A DNA stretch of 64,000 nucleotides from Antitrichia curtipendula (Eukaryota > Streptophyta > Bryopsida > Hypnales > Leucodontaceae). This document shows positions 47,715 through 59,678 of this stretch, one piece after another (within the stretch, counting starts at the first letter, position 1; each line of letters opens with the position of its first letter). Under the pieces are notes generated by a model. The model made no database searches and was not told where the DNA came from. It worked only from the letters and a program-made list of their open reading frames with translations. The stretch covers positions 44,519,912-44,583,911 of the forward strand of contig OX579636.1 in assembly GCA_951230915.1 (NCBI GenBank). Reading direction: 5' to 3'. The position numbers were made by a program, and so were the translations under genes.

Positions 47715-50700
47715 TTAGCTGCTTCCCTTCCTCGGGGAATTCGTCCAGGGCCCTGACATCCTCGCTAGCACAGGCTTTCGCGAAAACCACTTCACAGTAA
47801 CGCCTGTAAGTGCTGCCCCAAGCACAAAAGCAATGGCAAGAGGAAACACGCCAAACAACAATTGACTGAAACCTATGGAACCAATACCCGAGCGCCCCGA
47901 AGTAGCCACTTGATCACCAAAGCGTCCTGCACCATCAACATTCTGATTCCTCCCAACTGGGGAGGAGAATTCCACCACGTCATGAACTTGCCCATCGTGG
48001 TTCCCAACATACTCAACCTTCATCAAGCTCTTGGTTGCATGAAGCCTGATATAACCAAATTCAAAGCTACGAAACAGCGACCAAGTCGGCTGTGGAAAAA
48101 TGGGAGCCAAGGGCCGCTCTGCCCGGGGCTGATCAATGGGTTGCCAGTCCTGGCCGCCCATGCCTATCACCATGTGCACAGGGTAAACTCCACTCCCCAT
48201 GCAAGTAAAATTCTGCAATGCGCAGGTGCGCTCGTACTTATGAACATGACCCCAAAGAGCCAAACTCACTTTGTTTTCCACCAACAGGGGCTCCAGATGC
48301 TCGATCAGTTTCTTCGTCAGCACAATCCTCATCGCCTTGTTGTCAGTGGAGTACATAGGCCTGTGTCCCTGGAACACAATGAACGGCGTCTTTTCTCTGT
48401 CAGTGTTGCTCAAGTCTTGGACAATCCAGTTGTACTGGTCACTACCTGGAAGGAAGTTTGTTTCAGTGGAGATCCATACAAAGTGCACCACACCAAAATC
48501 TAAAGAGTAGTAGAGATTCTTAGTTTCCGGGACGTTGTTTCCTGCAGGCAAGGAGGACGTTCCTGGCATTGTAAAACGTAAACTGTAAGGGACTCCACAC
48601 TCTCCACCGCTGTCTTTCCCATATGGTGACCATTCCGGTCGCCATGGCTGTTCAGGCCAGTCATACTCGTGGTTACCAACGCAAACATGCCAAGGGACGC
48701 GAGCTGCAACAGGCTCCACTTGCTGGAAGAAATTGTCCCATAACCAAGCGTAGCCTCGGGCGTAGCTGATGTCACCAATGTGGGAAACCAAGGTTGGTTT
48801 GTCTCCGAGCTCGTCAAGATCACGTTGCAGCCATTTAATGGTGTTCACGCTTTCGTATTGCACCCAGTTGAACGTCCTGTAAGGAACATATGTGCCCATG
48901 TCACCGAAAAGGAGCGCATCGGTTGACGAGCCGTTGATGTAAGAGGCCACGAAGCTGAATGTCTTGCTCCAACCTGTGCCTGCGCTGCCGACCTGCACAA
49001 ACACACTATTATTTTTAGACATTGTACAAGAGATTTAAGGTAATGAATACTAAAACCGTTAGGGACCTGATCCAGTCTCCTATTGACCGACCACTCTTAC
49101 CAATACCTATTCATACACTTGGTTGGGATTCAATTAGCAAGTTTCGAGAAAGCATCACTTGGCTGAATTGGTCGATGGCCACGCATCTTTAAATGGAAAA
49201 GGATCCCACTTTAAACGATTGCATTAGAGACTCACACACAGTGATTAATTTGATCTCGTTAAAGTTAACTCTTGTACCCAAAGTGATTCCTGCCCAGCTC
49301 TACAATAATCACCTATTGAAAGCACATTCCTACATAAGTAGAAGTGACGCAAATAGTATCCTCTTCCTTATAACCCCTAAGTGCCTCAATGGTCAATAGT
49401 GACCACTTTCATGTCTATAGGAATTGAAATAAAATAGTTCAGGAAATTTAAGGAAGGTAGCAAAATATACCACCTAGACGAAACCATGTCCGACATGTTT
49501 GAATGGAAAAAACATATTTTGGAAATTACTAAATTGTCTATGAGTTTCCAGAGCGGAGTTTCAATTTTTAGCTCAGGCTCTTAGACATATAACATTTTCA
49601 CCCATGGAGAATGAAATCCTGTGAAATGATAGAATGACGTGCCTGGTAGAAGTATCGAACTCCAGGTTCAAGTTCAGTCATCTTCGCCAGATGTATGTAC
49701 CCCGGGTCTCGCCAGCCAAGAGAAGAATTAGCCGGTGCACGGCACATGTGTTTCTGCTCATAAGAGCGTGCAGATGCAGTAGCAGTGTGCCACAAATTGT
49801 CGCCCTCTTTGCCATATTTGACATGCGTCTTCACAGGATCCTTGGTCACGTACATGACGGCCATCTCGCTCGGATTCGAGGTGTAAGAGAGACGCACTTG
49901 CGTGGGTTCGTTGTAGTTGGAGAACGCAACCACATGACTGACGGCCAGGCGGGTCTTTGTGTTCGGTATTGGCATGGAATCGTCGTCCAGAGCTGTATCT
50001 TCCGTGGGAGGGTAACCTCGGAACAGACGAAACTCATACGGAACTCGCATATTTACTGCTCCACCAGAGAAACTAAAATATTAGTCCATTTTAAAAGTGT
50101 CCATAAACAAAGCTCAGTGTTGTTTTAGGTAAAAGCAACACTGAAAATTTTCCATTACAGTAGACCAGAGCAATGCCGACCTCCTGCACTAAGGTAGAGG
50201 ATACTGAAACCCAAAACCATTAGGCACATAATCCCGTCTCCTATTGACTGATCCCTGTTACCAACAGCAACTCATACACTCAATTGGGCATCAATTAGCA
50301 ATTGGAGTAAGAAAGCACGACTTGGATAAATGTCGATGGCCACTCATCTTTCAATAGAAACCAGGGTCAATAGAGGTCTACAGTAATTGCATGGAGAATA
50401 ATCCAATACATTGGGTGAGAAAACAATTTGATCTCACGAGAGATTGGCTTATCTTGGAGTGTCCAAAGTGATTCCTGCAGTGAGTGCGATCTCCCCATGA
50501 AACTGAACTCCTACGAACTGATTAAAGCTGGACGTAAACAGAATCAACAATCTCAAAGCGAAGAAAAACTTACCTGCAGGAAATTTATAGGAGCCACTGC
50601 CGCTTTCCCATCCGCTCACAGAGGACAAAAAGATGTAACCTATATAGTGAGCATCGGGGGACCCCGGTGGCGTGTAGATTCCCATCCAGTCAAGGGCTGT

Positions 50701-50847
50701 TGGAGATTCAAGCCCATTCCAGGAAATGGTTACGGTATCTCCAGAGACAGCAAGATTACTGGTAGAAAGCTCCAATGTCACGGCGCCTACGAGGATCATC
50801 TTGAGAAAGAGCATAAAAATGCCAATGCATAAAATACGAGGAGCCAT
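47715..50847 (-). CDS. Purple acid phosphatase, PAP2/PAP9-like, membrane-anchored
   Basis: Metallophosphoesterase hydrolysing phosphate monoesters at a dinuclear metal centre. Exons on the minus strand are 50847-50574, 50055-49643 and 48992-47715, joining in frame to 654 residues; Arabidopsis PAP2 has about 656. Residues 1-25 form a signal-like hydrophobic start. An N-terminal fibronectin-like region covers about 26-235. The metal ligands are all present: GDMG (Asp260), GDISY (Asp303, Tyr306), GNHE (Asn336), FQGH (His439) and GHVH (His478, His480). A hydrophobic segment at about 601-626 followed by KWFSRK is the C-terminal anchor typical of this subgroup; in Arabidopsis PAP2 it tethers the enzyme to chloroplast and mitochondrial outer membranes, but location here is inferred. 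Intron 2 uses a GC donor (CAG|GCACGT); intron 1 is GT-AG. Both introns contain repeat E. The gene appears intact. Confidence 0.93.
49040..49410 (-). repeat. Dispersed repeat E, copy 2 (intron 2 of the phosphatase gene)
   Basis: ACCGTTAGGGACCTGATCCA, TCATACACTTGGTTGG, TCGATGGCCACGCATCTTT and CTTGTACCCAAAGTGATTCC follow in the order seen in the copies at 33170 and 50200, all in one orientation. It is non-coding and lies entirely inside the intron. Confidence 0.6.
50200..50520 (-). repeat. Dispersed repeat E, copy 3 (intron 1 of the phosphatase gene)
   Basis: AACCATTAGGCACATAATCC, CGTCTCCTATTGACTGATCC, GTCGATGGCCACTCATCTTT and CCAAAGTGATTCCTG align with copy 2, 1.2 kb away, in the same orientation. 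Divergence is substantial, so the two are old relative to each other. Confidence 0.6.
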
Positions 50848-51772
50848 CTCTGTCCCAGTCCAAACCCAAGCAAATCAAAACCATCAAAACTTGAAGACGG
50901 AGTAACTTTTACTTCATTTTGAGCTGATGAAACAATACCCTAATATCTTGTGCAAACCCCAAATCCGTTTTTCCACCGTTGCGTCACCCTAATACCCCAT
51001 TATCTACTTCTATGCCAATATAGTACCGTTTCTTCTACCTTGTCATGAAATCAACTCTACACAGTCAGAGAAATCGAAACGTATAGTGCGGCCAAAAACG
51101 CAAAACAGACATCAAATGAAAGTTGAAACAAAGCTCTACGGCTTCACAAGCCTCAGTGTTCTCCAACATGCAAGGAATTCAAGGCTAATTGAATTGCCTT
51201 GAATTCAAAAACACAACCTCAAATTCTCCGCTCTCCACCACTTCAGCTGAGTCGGGTGTGAAGGGTGCGAGACGACTCCTGCTTCCCCAATGGTTTGCAG
51301 AGCTAGTTGCAAGTCCTCCTTTCTCTGTTTCTTCGATTCCTTACAAACCCATTCTTTGCAAAATAGGTTGATGAGCTTCACAAGAAGAGCAATCAGTCGT
51401 TATTCAAGTTACAAAAATTCCGTCCACTCCAGTGTAACGTGAACATTCTCTGCGGCCGAATCGTGAGCTATGTGTCTGCCACGGTGACTCCGCGTGAAAA
51501 GTGGAATGAGGGGTCTGGGAGAGATATCCCAACGTCTGCCATGTGGGACTGCGGTACAGAGTGTGGTCCTCTGGGTATGTTCAAGGCATGTGCACCCATA
51601 ATCATCACTACCCAAACTATGATACTTTTATTTGGACCATTAACCCATGAACAATGTCGTGGTCGTTTTGTGGCTGATGAATGATAGATTGAGAAATCTT
51701 CTCATCCGGAACTAATCCCCCTACTCTCTTACTACTGTTGCAGTACTGTTTCAATGGTTTCACAATCCAATA
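50848..51772. promoter_or_regulatory. Upstream region of the phosphatase gene
   Basis: The 5' leader and promoter of the minus-strand gene should lie here. No TATA box, phosphate-response element or other site could be assigned with confidence. An open frame at 51439-51684 has no recognisable motif. Confidence 0.3.
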
Positions 51773-52182
51773 AGGTAGTATGCTCTTAAAGCGACCATTT
51801 AAGGGCTGGTCCGCCTTTTTCATAGGCTTTCGTGGACGAAAATATCTTTAGATCATTTTTCAGAGAAAGAAAAATTGATGTGGAACCTAACACAAGTGGT
51901 TTTGCATTTTTCCAAGCATTTTTGAATTACTTATGAATTTTCAAAGATTCAAGGCATAGGCACCTATTTGTAACCATAGGTCTTCCAAAATCTGTCTACT
52001 TGCAACTTGTAAAGAGATGTGCGGAAATCAAAGACAATGATTGGCTCTTGCAATAGAAAAATATTTTTTTCTCAATACATTCAATTGCTAAATTGGTCCA
52101 TTTAAGGATCACCCCATCTCCATTCTCCACCTAAAAATAGGGGCGGTTTGAAGAAGATGGGCGCTTTTAGAGCACACTACCT
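51773..52182. mobile_element. 410-bp inverted-repeat MITE (family G, copy 1) with TA duplication
   Basis: Left AGGTAGTATGCTCTTAAAGC and the complement of the right end (AGGTAGTGTGCTCTAAAAGC) are inverted copies. They are flanked by TA at 51771-51772 and 52183-52184. Outside it a second, looser inverted pair occurs (GTTGCAGTACTG near 51737 and its complement near 52220), so it may sit in an older foldback element. A related copy is at 58577. It is non-coding. Confidence 0.65.
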
Positions 52183-53059
52183 TATTGAAAGTGTATTACT
52201 CAAGTACAAAAGCAGTACTGCAACAATGTAGTTTTAGTAGAAAGAGTGCATTTCCATTGAAAATATATTGTTACACTATATTTTTTGTACAGTAACAATA
52301 TATTTTTTAATATTGGACTATGAAACCATTGAAACAATATTGTTTCAATGGAGGGAGGTACTTTTCTAATGTTGTGTAGGACAAAAGTACAACTATTCAT
52401 CATTAGAATTTTGTTATGAAAAGGGGAGGTCTTCTACAATAGTTTAACTTCTAATGATATTTAGAGGGATGATTTCCACAGTCACCAATTCGTCTTTTAA
52501 GGATTAAGTGATACTAAGGTATATGTCCTATTTTCAACAATCTTAAGCATTTTAGCATATAACAGACGACCCATTTTCAACCACTTAAGCAATTAGGCAT
52601 ATTTGAAGAATAGGTTTTTTGAGTGTCAAAATTTTCCCATGTACGAAAATAGAGTTTAGAAGGATTGCATATTTTCCCAAATTTTTTTTACACGAAATAT
52701 ATCTACTAGGAATTTCTTAATCGAAGATTTTTTTCAATCTATAATAGTCACAAAGACCTTTTTATATTTGACCGTAGGCTAATTGCAAAATCAACAAAGG
52801 GCAGGTTGCAATATTGACAGCTTTGCAACCAATCATAATGTGCCACAACTACTCTTTGAGCTACACCACAACTTCACAAAAATAGACCAATTTACAAGTT
52901 GGAAATAAAGTGGTGATTGAAAATGGATCGGCTACCATAATGTCTTATTGAGCAATTGAAAGGGGGTAATTTTTTTCTAGACACGCTAATGTTTGAACCT
53001 AGGATTGTGAGCCTACAAGCCTTGAATCTAGATTTAAATAGATACCCTACAACCCTTGA
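52183..53059. other. A+T-rich stretch with short palindromes
   Basis: A palindrome TTGAAACAATATTGTTTCAA lies at about 52334-52353 and a shorter inverted ATATTGTTAC pair nearby at 52265-52310. Otherwise no gene or known repeat was recognised. Confidence 0.4.
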
Positions 53060-53215
53060 AGGTGCCTATAACATACATACCTGTAATATAGGTACACTAT
53101 AAAATTGGAAGGTGTCTATAATATAGGTACCTATAGCATAGGCACCTATAATATAGATACTTATACTATAGGTACATTATAACCATGGAAGGTGTCTATA
53201 ACATAGGTGCCTAGG
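53060..53215 (+). repeat. Degenerate tandem repeat of TATAATATAGGTACC-like units
   Basis: CTATAATATAGGTAC and GGAAGGTGTCTATAA units recur irregularly over about 155 bases, with single-base variants. It is a decayed minisatellite without coding potential. Confidence 0.6.
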
Positions 53216-53250
53216 TTCCTAGGCTTGTAGATTCAAGATCCTAGACTCAC

Positions 53251-53377
53251 ATGCTAGCATCTCAGGGAGTTCTCTTAGAGTATCCATTAGAAACCACGTG
53301 CGAACAAAACTTTGGAACCCCTATATACTTTTTGAACTTTGAATTTAAAAATAATAATAATAATAATAAATTTAAAA

Positions 53378-53417
<40 letters not shown>

Positions 53418-53669
53418 NNNNNNNNNNNNNNNNNNNNNNNNNNNNNNNNNNNNNNNNNNNNNNNNNNNNNNNNNNNNNNNNNNNNNNNNNNNNNNNNNNN
53501 NNNNNNNNNNNNNNNNNNNNNNNNNNNNNNNNNNNNNNNNNNNNNNNNNNNNNNNNNNNNNNNNNNNNNNNNNNNNNNNNNNNNNNNNNNNNNNNNNNNN
53601 NNNNNNNNNNNNNNNNNTTTGCACGTGGTTTGTTGTAGTAGAACTAAGTGCACCCCCCGAGGCTAGCAT
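53251..53669. repeat. Inverted repeat enclosing an AT microsatellite and the assembly gap
   Basis: The left arm (53251-53301) reads ATGCTAGC, about 32 bases, then AAACCACGTGC. The reverse complement of the right arm (53621-53669) reads ATGCTAGC, about 30 bases, then AAACCACGTGC, with CTTAG conserved in between. Between the arms lie an AAT-rich run, an AT dinucleotide run (53379-53417) and the unsequenced 200 bases. A foldback element that defeated assembly is the simplest explanation. Confidence 0.55.
53418..53617. other. Assembly gap, 200 unknown bases
   Basis: Exactly 200 N, directly after an AT dinucleotide run. The round number suggests a placeholder, not a measured length, so coordinates to the right may be shifted relative to the real chromosome. 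Confidence 0.99.
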
Positions 53670-55215
53670 CCCTCAATTTTCTTTGGTTTGGAAATAGAAA
53701 TTACAAAGATAACACTATTTAGGGGGGATTTTTTTGGAATTAGTAAAAATTAAAGAAATATAGATTATACTTTGACTTGTTTTTAATATATACATAAAAC
53801 TATTTTCAAAAAGCGCAAAACTAAAAATTAGTCTTAACAACTTTATTTATGGTGTCAATGTATTATTCATCACACAACAATGAAGTTGCTAAACTACAAC
53901 ATATTCCCTTCATTTGCAAAAATAGGTCAACTTATCTTGCACAAATGGGGCCCTTGTCAAAAATATGTTGTTTACCTTAAAGCCTAGATATTGATAACAT
54001 AAAGTGTACACAATCATAACATAGGAGTGAGTTTCTTTTCCTTTGGTGATATGGCAAGGACCACCCATCTTCTTAGATTGACCAAAATCAAGGAAGATGA
54101 ATGGTTCCTACTACAAGTGTATTATCCAAAAAAATTTACTTCATAAGAGCCTAGGAAAATCTAGTTCTATCATTTTTTGATGCACCTACAAACAAGACTT
54201 GAGATTTCATAACTTACTTTATACAATGTCCAAACAAGTGTCCAAACAATGCATGCTAAAATGCATTGTCTATAATCTTCTTTCACTTGCTAAGAAGGTT
54301 CATTAAATATAACCTATATTTTATATCAATAAATATCCTCAATTTCTATTACTAGTGTCAATTATATGTGCATTTATCTTTATGACTAGGAAGATAAAGT
54401 ATGAGTATTCAAAATTGTCACTAATAGCAACTAAGCACATTTATTATTGTTAAACATAAATTATTTTCATTAAATCTTATTGGCAAGGAAAAAAATGCTA
54501 TCAAACCTTAGTATGAATTATTTGAACATAGTATAAATAAATAATGAATTTTCAAAGTATTGTCTTTAGTTTCATCAAAAATTGATACAAAAAATGTACA
54601 TGCTTTCATGCTCTGATTATGTACATTTGAAAAACCAATATCTAGATTTTAGCATCATTTTTTGATGCAAATGTCTCTCTTTCAACAATGATAATTATAG
54701 GTGAAATACCTTAATAAAAATTTCAAAAATGCACAGATGTACAATACGGTGCAACTTAGAAGAATTCAATAATAGTTTTTATCTAAATTTTTAAATTATC
54801 CAAGAATTTCAAAAAAAGGTCATAAAATGTTGTAAACTATGATTCATAGATCATCATATCACATGAATTGGATCTAACCTTCTGCTAATCAATATTTATC
54901 ACTAAAATGTTTTTTTAAAATTGAAAATTTCCTTTTATAATTGATTGTGGATTGAATTCAATTGATTTTTAGAAGATTTCATTTCCTTTAATTTTAGATC
55001 AATGAGTTCTAATTGTATTGGATTTTTAAAGTTTTTTTTATGTTACTTATTTCTTAAGACATTTTTTTGGAGAGTAATTTTTTTACCTCAAAATATAACT
55101 AATTTGTTGAGTCCTTTAGAAGACTTCAAAAAAGCTTCAAATGAGGATGGAAAAAAAACTTTTTGTCATCCAATTCTTTGAGCAAATTGCTTAAATACAA
55201 ATTCACTAAAAGATA
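53670..55215. other. A+T-rich stretch without recognisable genes
   Basis: Nothing beyond low-complexity A+T-rich DNA and short chance frames was seen. Confidence 0.5.
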
Positions 55216-55285
55216 TTATGGAGAATTTTGTTAAAATGGCAATATTCCATGTGCCATTTTCAAACCGCTTTGTCTAAACCATGAA
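55216..55285. mobile_element. MITE family B, 5' fragment
   Basis: ATGGAGAATTTTGTTAAAAT followed by TCCATGTGCCATTTTCAAAC and TGTCTAAACCATGAAAG matches the left ~70 bases of the family B copies; the rest is absent. It is the only family B sequence found outside the 12-24 kb region. Confidence 0.6.
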
Positions 55286-56892
55286 AGACTTCTTGATCTA
55301 TCATTCATTGGCTACAAAACAACCACGGCATTGTTTATGGGTTAATGATCCAAATTAAAAAGTATCATCGTTTGGGTAGTGATGATTATGGGTGCACATA
55401 CTTTGCAAATACTAGGAAAAAAACCCAATTTTTTCATTTTTATAGCTTAAATTAAGTCAAAAAAGAGGGTGGTTGCAAGAAAGACCAAACAATTTTGGTA
55501 GCATTTTCCCAAAATTGTAGTTTCTGTGTTCAATACTATGGATACTACAAGTATTATGAAACAAAACAATTCTAGCTGTTGATCTAAAAGATCGACACCT
55601 ACTAATAACACTGACTACTTGCAAGTACTAAAAAACTACTATTTGAAGGAAAAAAATTTGAATTTTTTCTTTGAAAAATGAGGAATTTTATGACTTCCAT
55701 GTTAGCCATCTCTAGTCAAAATTTCAAGTACGTCAACTTCATTTTTCAAAAGTTATAGCCAATGGCAACTCTGTCACTCCTATTGTGACGGAAAATAATA
55801 CCAATCTTTCTTGCAATCACCCCACATATAATGCTACACAGTTTGTTCTCCTAAACCTTTTTATAATTGATGTGATTGTTTATATGATAGTGACAAGAAG
55901 AATATCATGCACAAAATTAAATTAATCCTTTAGATGACTTCAAGTGGGACTATATGATGAAAAAAAAAAAATTCATCCAATTTTATTGAGGGGAGTTGCT
56001 TGAATGCATTTCTAGTGAATAGTATGAAATATTCCTTCATTATAATATTAATGACTTTCTAAAGAGAAGATGCTTAATCCACAACCAAGCGTGCACATTT
56101 GGCATGATTGCTTTCATTGTCACCATGTCTTCAATTGTGGCATCTTTAATGATCAAAGAAGATAAAATCACAAAGATAGAGATTGAATGAAGAACCAAGG
56201 ACGTTGCAAAGATTATTTTTCTTCTTGTGAGTTCAAAATGCACCCACACCTCCACCTTTTTCACTTTACATTTAGTTTGTATACAAAAAAACATTTGCTT
56301 CAAAAGCTAGACTGACTTTCTTTAAGTGCCACCTTCACTTTGTACTCCAAGGTAAGTTATGAGTGCAAACAATGTTTTATGTTCATGCATGAATGCAATC
56401 TTTCATTATCTCAACTTTTCATGTTGTGAACGCACTCCAAACCCCAAACAAACATGATTGTATTTCTTCTTTCTTACGATTGGCATGTGCATCTTATGTA
56501 ATCAATATCTAGTTTATCTTACGCTATTTTTTCCAAATGTAGGTGTCACATTTGGGGCAGGGTTGATTGAATGTGAGTGTTCTGTACATACCTTACTCCT
56601 TTTGTTCATTGAGTGCACTCGGTGTCACAGTACACCCCTCCTGTAAGGGTTACGGTTTAGGTCTAAGTAACGTTCAATATCGTCCACATTCTATGGGTCA
56701 TAATCCTGCAACAAGGTACGGTATGACTCAAAGTTTAAAGCCAATTTCAAAAGATCACGTTGTGGAATCTCATGCATTTTTCTTGTCCACTTGAATGAAA
56801 TCAACGCTCTATGAGAATTTGTGCCCCTTCGCTAGCTAGATAATGGGAGCCCACATGTGTGCAGTGCCATTAGCAAACTGTCTCGATTGCAT
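55286..56892. other. Stretch without supported genes
   Basis: A+T-rich to about 56540, then more balanced composition up to the CACTA-ended element. The balanced part may continue on the other side of that element (57728-58100), but no protein family could be recognised. Confidence 0.4.
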
Positions 56893-57727
56893 CACTAGTG
56901 CAAAAAGGTGGTTGAAATGACATTTGAAATGACATTCGGATGTCATTTCAACCACCCTTGGAAGAGATTGAAATGACATCCAAATGTCATTTTTTTAATG
57001 TCATTTAAACATGGAGGTTTAAATGACATTTCTAATATGTCATTTCAACATACTTACGGTGTACATTTTAGTTCTTTGAAATCATGTTGAAAAAGAGGTT
57101 TTAGGTTTTGAAATCTATCCATAATATAGATTTAATTTTTTGATATCTTACTATTATGTAGATATTATTTTTCAAATCTTCAAAAAAATGTAGTTTTTTT
57201 TTTCAAATTCTCCAAAAATATAGATTTTAGTTTTCAAAATCTTCAATAAAATGTAGATTTTACTTTCTAAATCTTCAAAACATTGATATATTGTTTTTGG
57301 AATCTTCAAGAAATGTAGATTTCCTTACTTAAAAATCTATGTATTTTGTACATATGTAAATTTCTTCACTCATTGTTTTGAAGAAGAAATTTACAACTTC
57401 GACATTTTTCCTACTCCTATATTATTTATTTTTTACTACTTATCTTCCCCATGGCAATCGTTATGGGATAATGTTTTCTTCTAAAATCTACCAAATTTGT
57501 TGGTTGAGATGACATTAACTTCATTCTTAATTGAAACAAACATAATTGGATCAATTATTCTTCTAAAATCTACCAAAATGTCAAAAATGTCATTTCAACA
57601 GGGGTGGTTGAAATGACATTTCTCCAAAACATGGTTGAAATGACATTTCTCCAAAACATGGTTGAAATGACATTTTTCAAAAAATGTCATTTCAACATGT
57701 CATTTCTACCACCCTTTTGCACTAATG
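56893..57727 (-). mobile_element. CACTA-ended non-autonomous element, copy 2 (835 bp), inverted relative to copy 1
   Basis: The ends CACTAGTGCAAAAAGGTGGT and the complement of CACCCTTTTGCACTAATG are inverted. The interior is the reverse complement of the 31281-32151 copy, sharing landmarks such as TACACCGTAAGTATGTTG and AACAAATTTGGTAGATTTTA. It lacks the 31-bp internal duplication of copy 1, which accounts for most of the length difference. Flanks CAT and TAA do not match, so no target duplication is visible. It is non-coding. Confidence 0.8.
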
Positions 57728-58576
57728 TAAACTAGATACTAGGAATGTGCAACCATATGCAAGAAGTATATAGCAATCGCTTTGCGGTTCTAGGTTAGTT
57801 AAAGTTAACCAGCCGACGTCGAAATCAACGACGTCAGGAATGCGGTGACTTACTTGCTCAACGACAAATTCTGCCCTAATGTACATCGTGAGCTCCTAAT
57901 CCTACTAATCCTTGACTTTCCGGACTAAGTCTGTGGTATTTGCCAGTGCCCGTGGGAAGCGTGTAGATTGCGGGATTGGAAAGGAATTGAAGATCATTGA
58001 GGACTTGGGGTGGTGGCGATGTCCTCGAGGTACAATTCAAAAATACCTTTAGTATGCCCTCGGTGGAAATCTCTTCATTCTTAACCCCGAAGTGCCTGGA
58101 GTAAGGTATAGTGATGCTTGGTTAACGTTGACCTTTGTAAGAGCAACAATTGGATAAGATCACAAGCCCACTCCCTTTTTGCTCAAAGCATGTATTATGT
58201 AGGGCAATCCCCTCCTCAAATGACGTTGCCCGGTATAAACGATCAATGAAAAATGTCCAATGGGATGAATGTCATGACGTGGGAGTAGGATGAGAATCTT
58301 TTTGGATGAGAAAATTATAATACTCGATTACACAGGGAAAAACATGTGATTGCGCAGGTTGCGGCACAGAACCCATCCCACAAATGAATGGGAATTTGCT
58401 AGCGGTGGTTTGCGAGCTTGGTTAAGGTCAAGTGTTTGCATATGTTCAAAATCATGGGTAGGAAAGCACCTCCAAAGTTCCAACCACAAGTAATGTAAAA
58501 GGAGTGTTTGTTTATGATCAATGCTTGAATAAGGTCAACATTTTTCCTAAACCCAAAGTATTGACCTTATCTAAGC
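57728..58576. other. Balanced-composition stretch, possible coding relic
   Basis: A plus-strand frame near 57812-57925 reads VEINDVRNAVTYLLNDKFCP and onward without stops for about 36 residues, then breaks. The composition resembles exons elsewhere in the window. I do not recognise the protein. Confidence 0.25.
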
Positions 58577-58965
58577 ACCACTATAATATGCTCATTTTAA
58601 GGGTTGGTCTGTCTTTGCATAAGATAGGAAGATTTTTTTGTTTAGTTTCAAATAAATAAAAAATAGATGTTAAATATAACACAATTTTTTTCATGTTTTT
58701 TGAAGCATTATTGAATTCAGTTGATGAATTTTCAAAGTTTTTTTGTAGTAGGCACTTATTTGTGAGCTATAAGTATTCCAAAATCCATTTACTTCAACCT
58801 ATAAAGAGATGAGGGGAAACCGAGGAGAATGATTGAATTTTGGAGTAGAACACACCTTTTTCTCAGTGGCTAGATAGGACCATTCAAGGACATTTCACAT
58901 CCATTCTTGAGCTAATCATAAAGATTCTTTTGAAGAGAGGGTTGCAATTTGAGCATACTTCCTAA
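58577..58965. mobile_element. Family G element, copy 2, diverged
   Basis: TTTTAAGGGTTGGTCTG, TGAATTTTCAAAG, TAGGCACTTATTTGTGA, CTTCAACCTATAAAGAGATG and the GAGCATACTTCCTAA end align in order with the 51773-52182 element. The terminal repeats are eroded. It is non-coding. Confidence 0.5.
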
Positions 58966-59459
58966 GTCCATCATGTGCATTTGTATAACACCTAAAGAAA
59001 ATTTGAAACTTCTGTTCATTTTTGTGACTTCAGTTAGTATGAATTACAAAATAACTATAAAAATCTTCATAGTCCTAAATTTATGTTTAAAAATCACATT
59101 GAAAACCTCATGTAGAAATCAATAGTAATCAAGTCACAATATTATAAGGAATCTCAAATTTTTTTTGGTGCTATATATAAAAAATACAAGTTTCTATAGT
59201 AAACGATTCAACAATACAAGCATGACTCATGGGTTACACTTTAAAAAATATTGGTATTTGTTATTGATATTCTTGTATATTACACCTTATGAGAGATTGT
59301 TCTTTACATTGAGAAAAGAAAAATTTAACAATTTTAACAGAATTAACTTTACAATCAAAGTAATTAGTTAGATAACATCTTTACATTGTCATGTTTTTAC
59401 ACCTAGAATTTTTTTTTATCAACTCCTTAATTATTAATAAATGCCCAAGATGTCATTTG

Positions 59460-59678
59460 ATGCCACATTTAACTATTTCTGGACTTTCAAAGGGTCCAGA
59501 ATTAATAATAGAAAAAAAAATGGTCATTTGGAAATAATACAAAACATCAAGAGATCTATGTAAAACATTGGGAGATCATTACAAAACATCTGGAGATCTC
59601 CAGATGTTATTATCTAGAGATTTTTTAATGTTTTGTCCATAATTCATGTAAAAGTCCAAAAGTAGTTAAATGTGGCAT
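59460..59678. mobile_element. 219-bp hairpin MITE with candidate TTTG duplication
   Basis: ATGCCACATTTAACTATTTC followed by TGGACTTT at the left is mirrored at the right with three mismatches (complement reads ATGCCACATTTAACTACTTT). TTTG directly precedes the left end and follows the right end. A second inverted core CATCTGGAGATCTCCAGATG lies at about 59587-59606. It is non-coding. Confidence 0.6.

Noticed and set aside
47862..48503. 213-codon open frame on + strand
   Set aside because: Antisense to the metallophosphatase exon, whose catalytic motifs fix the true strand and frame.
53251..53697. 148-codon open frame across the gap
   Set aside because: Most of it is unknown sequence.
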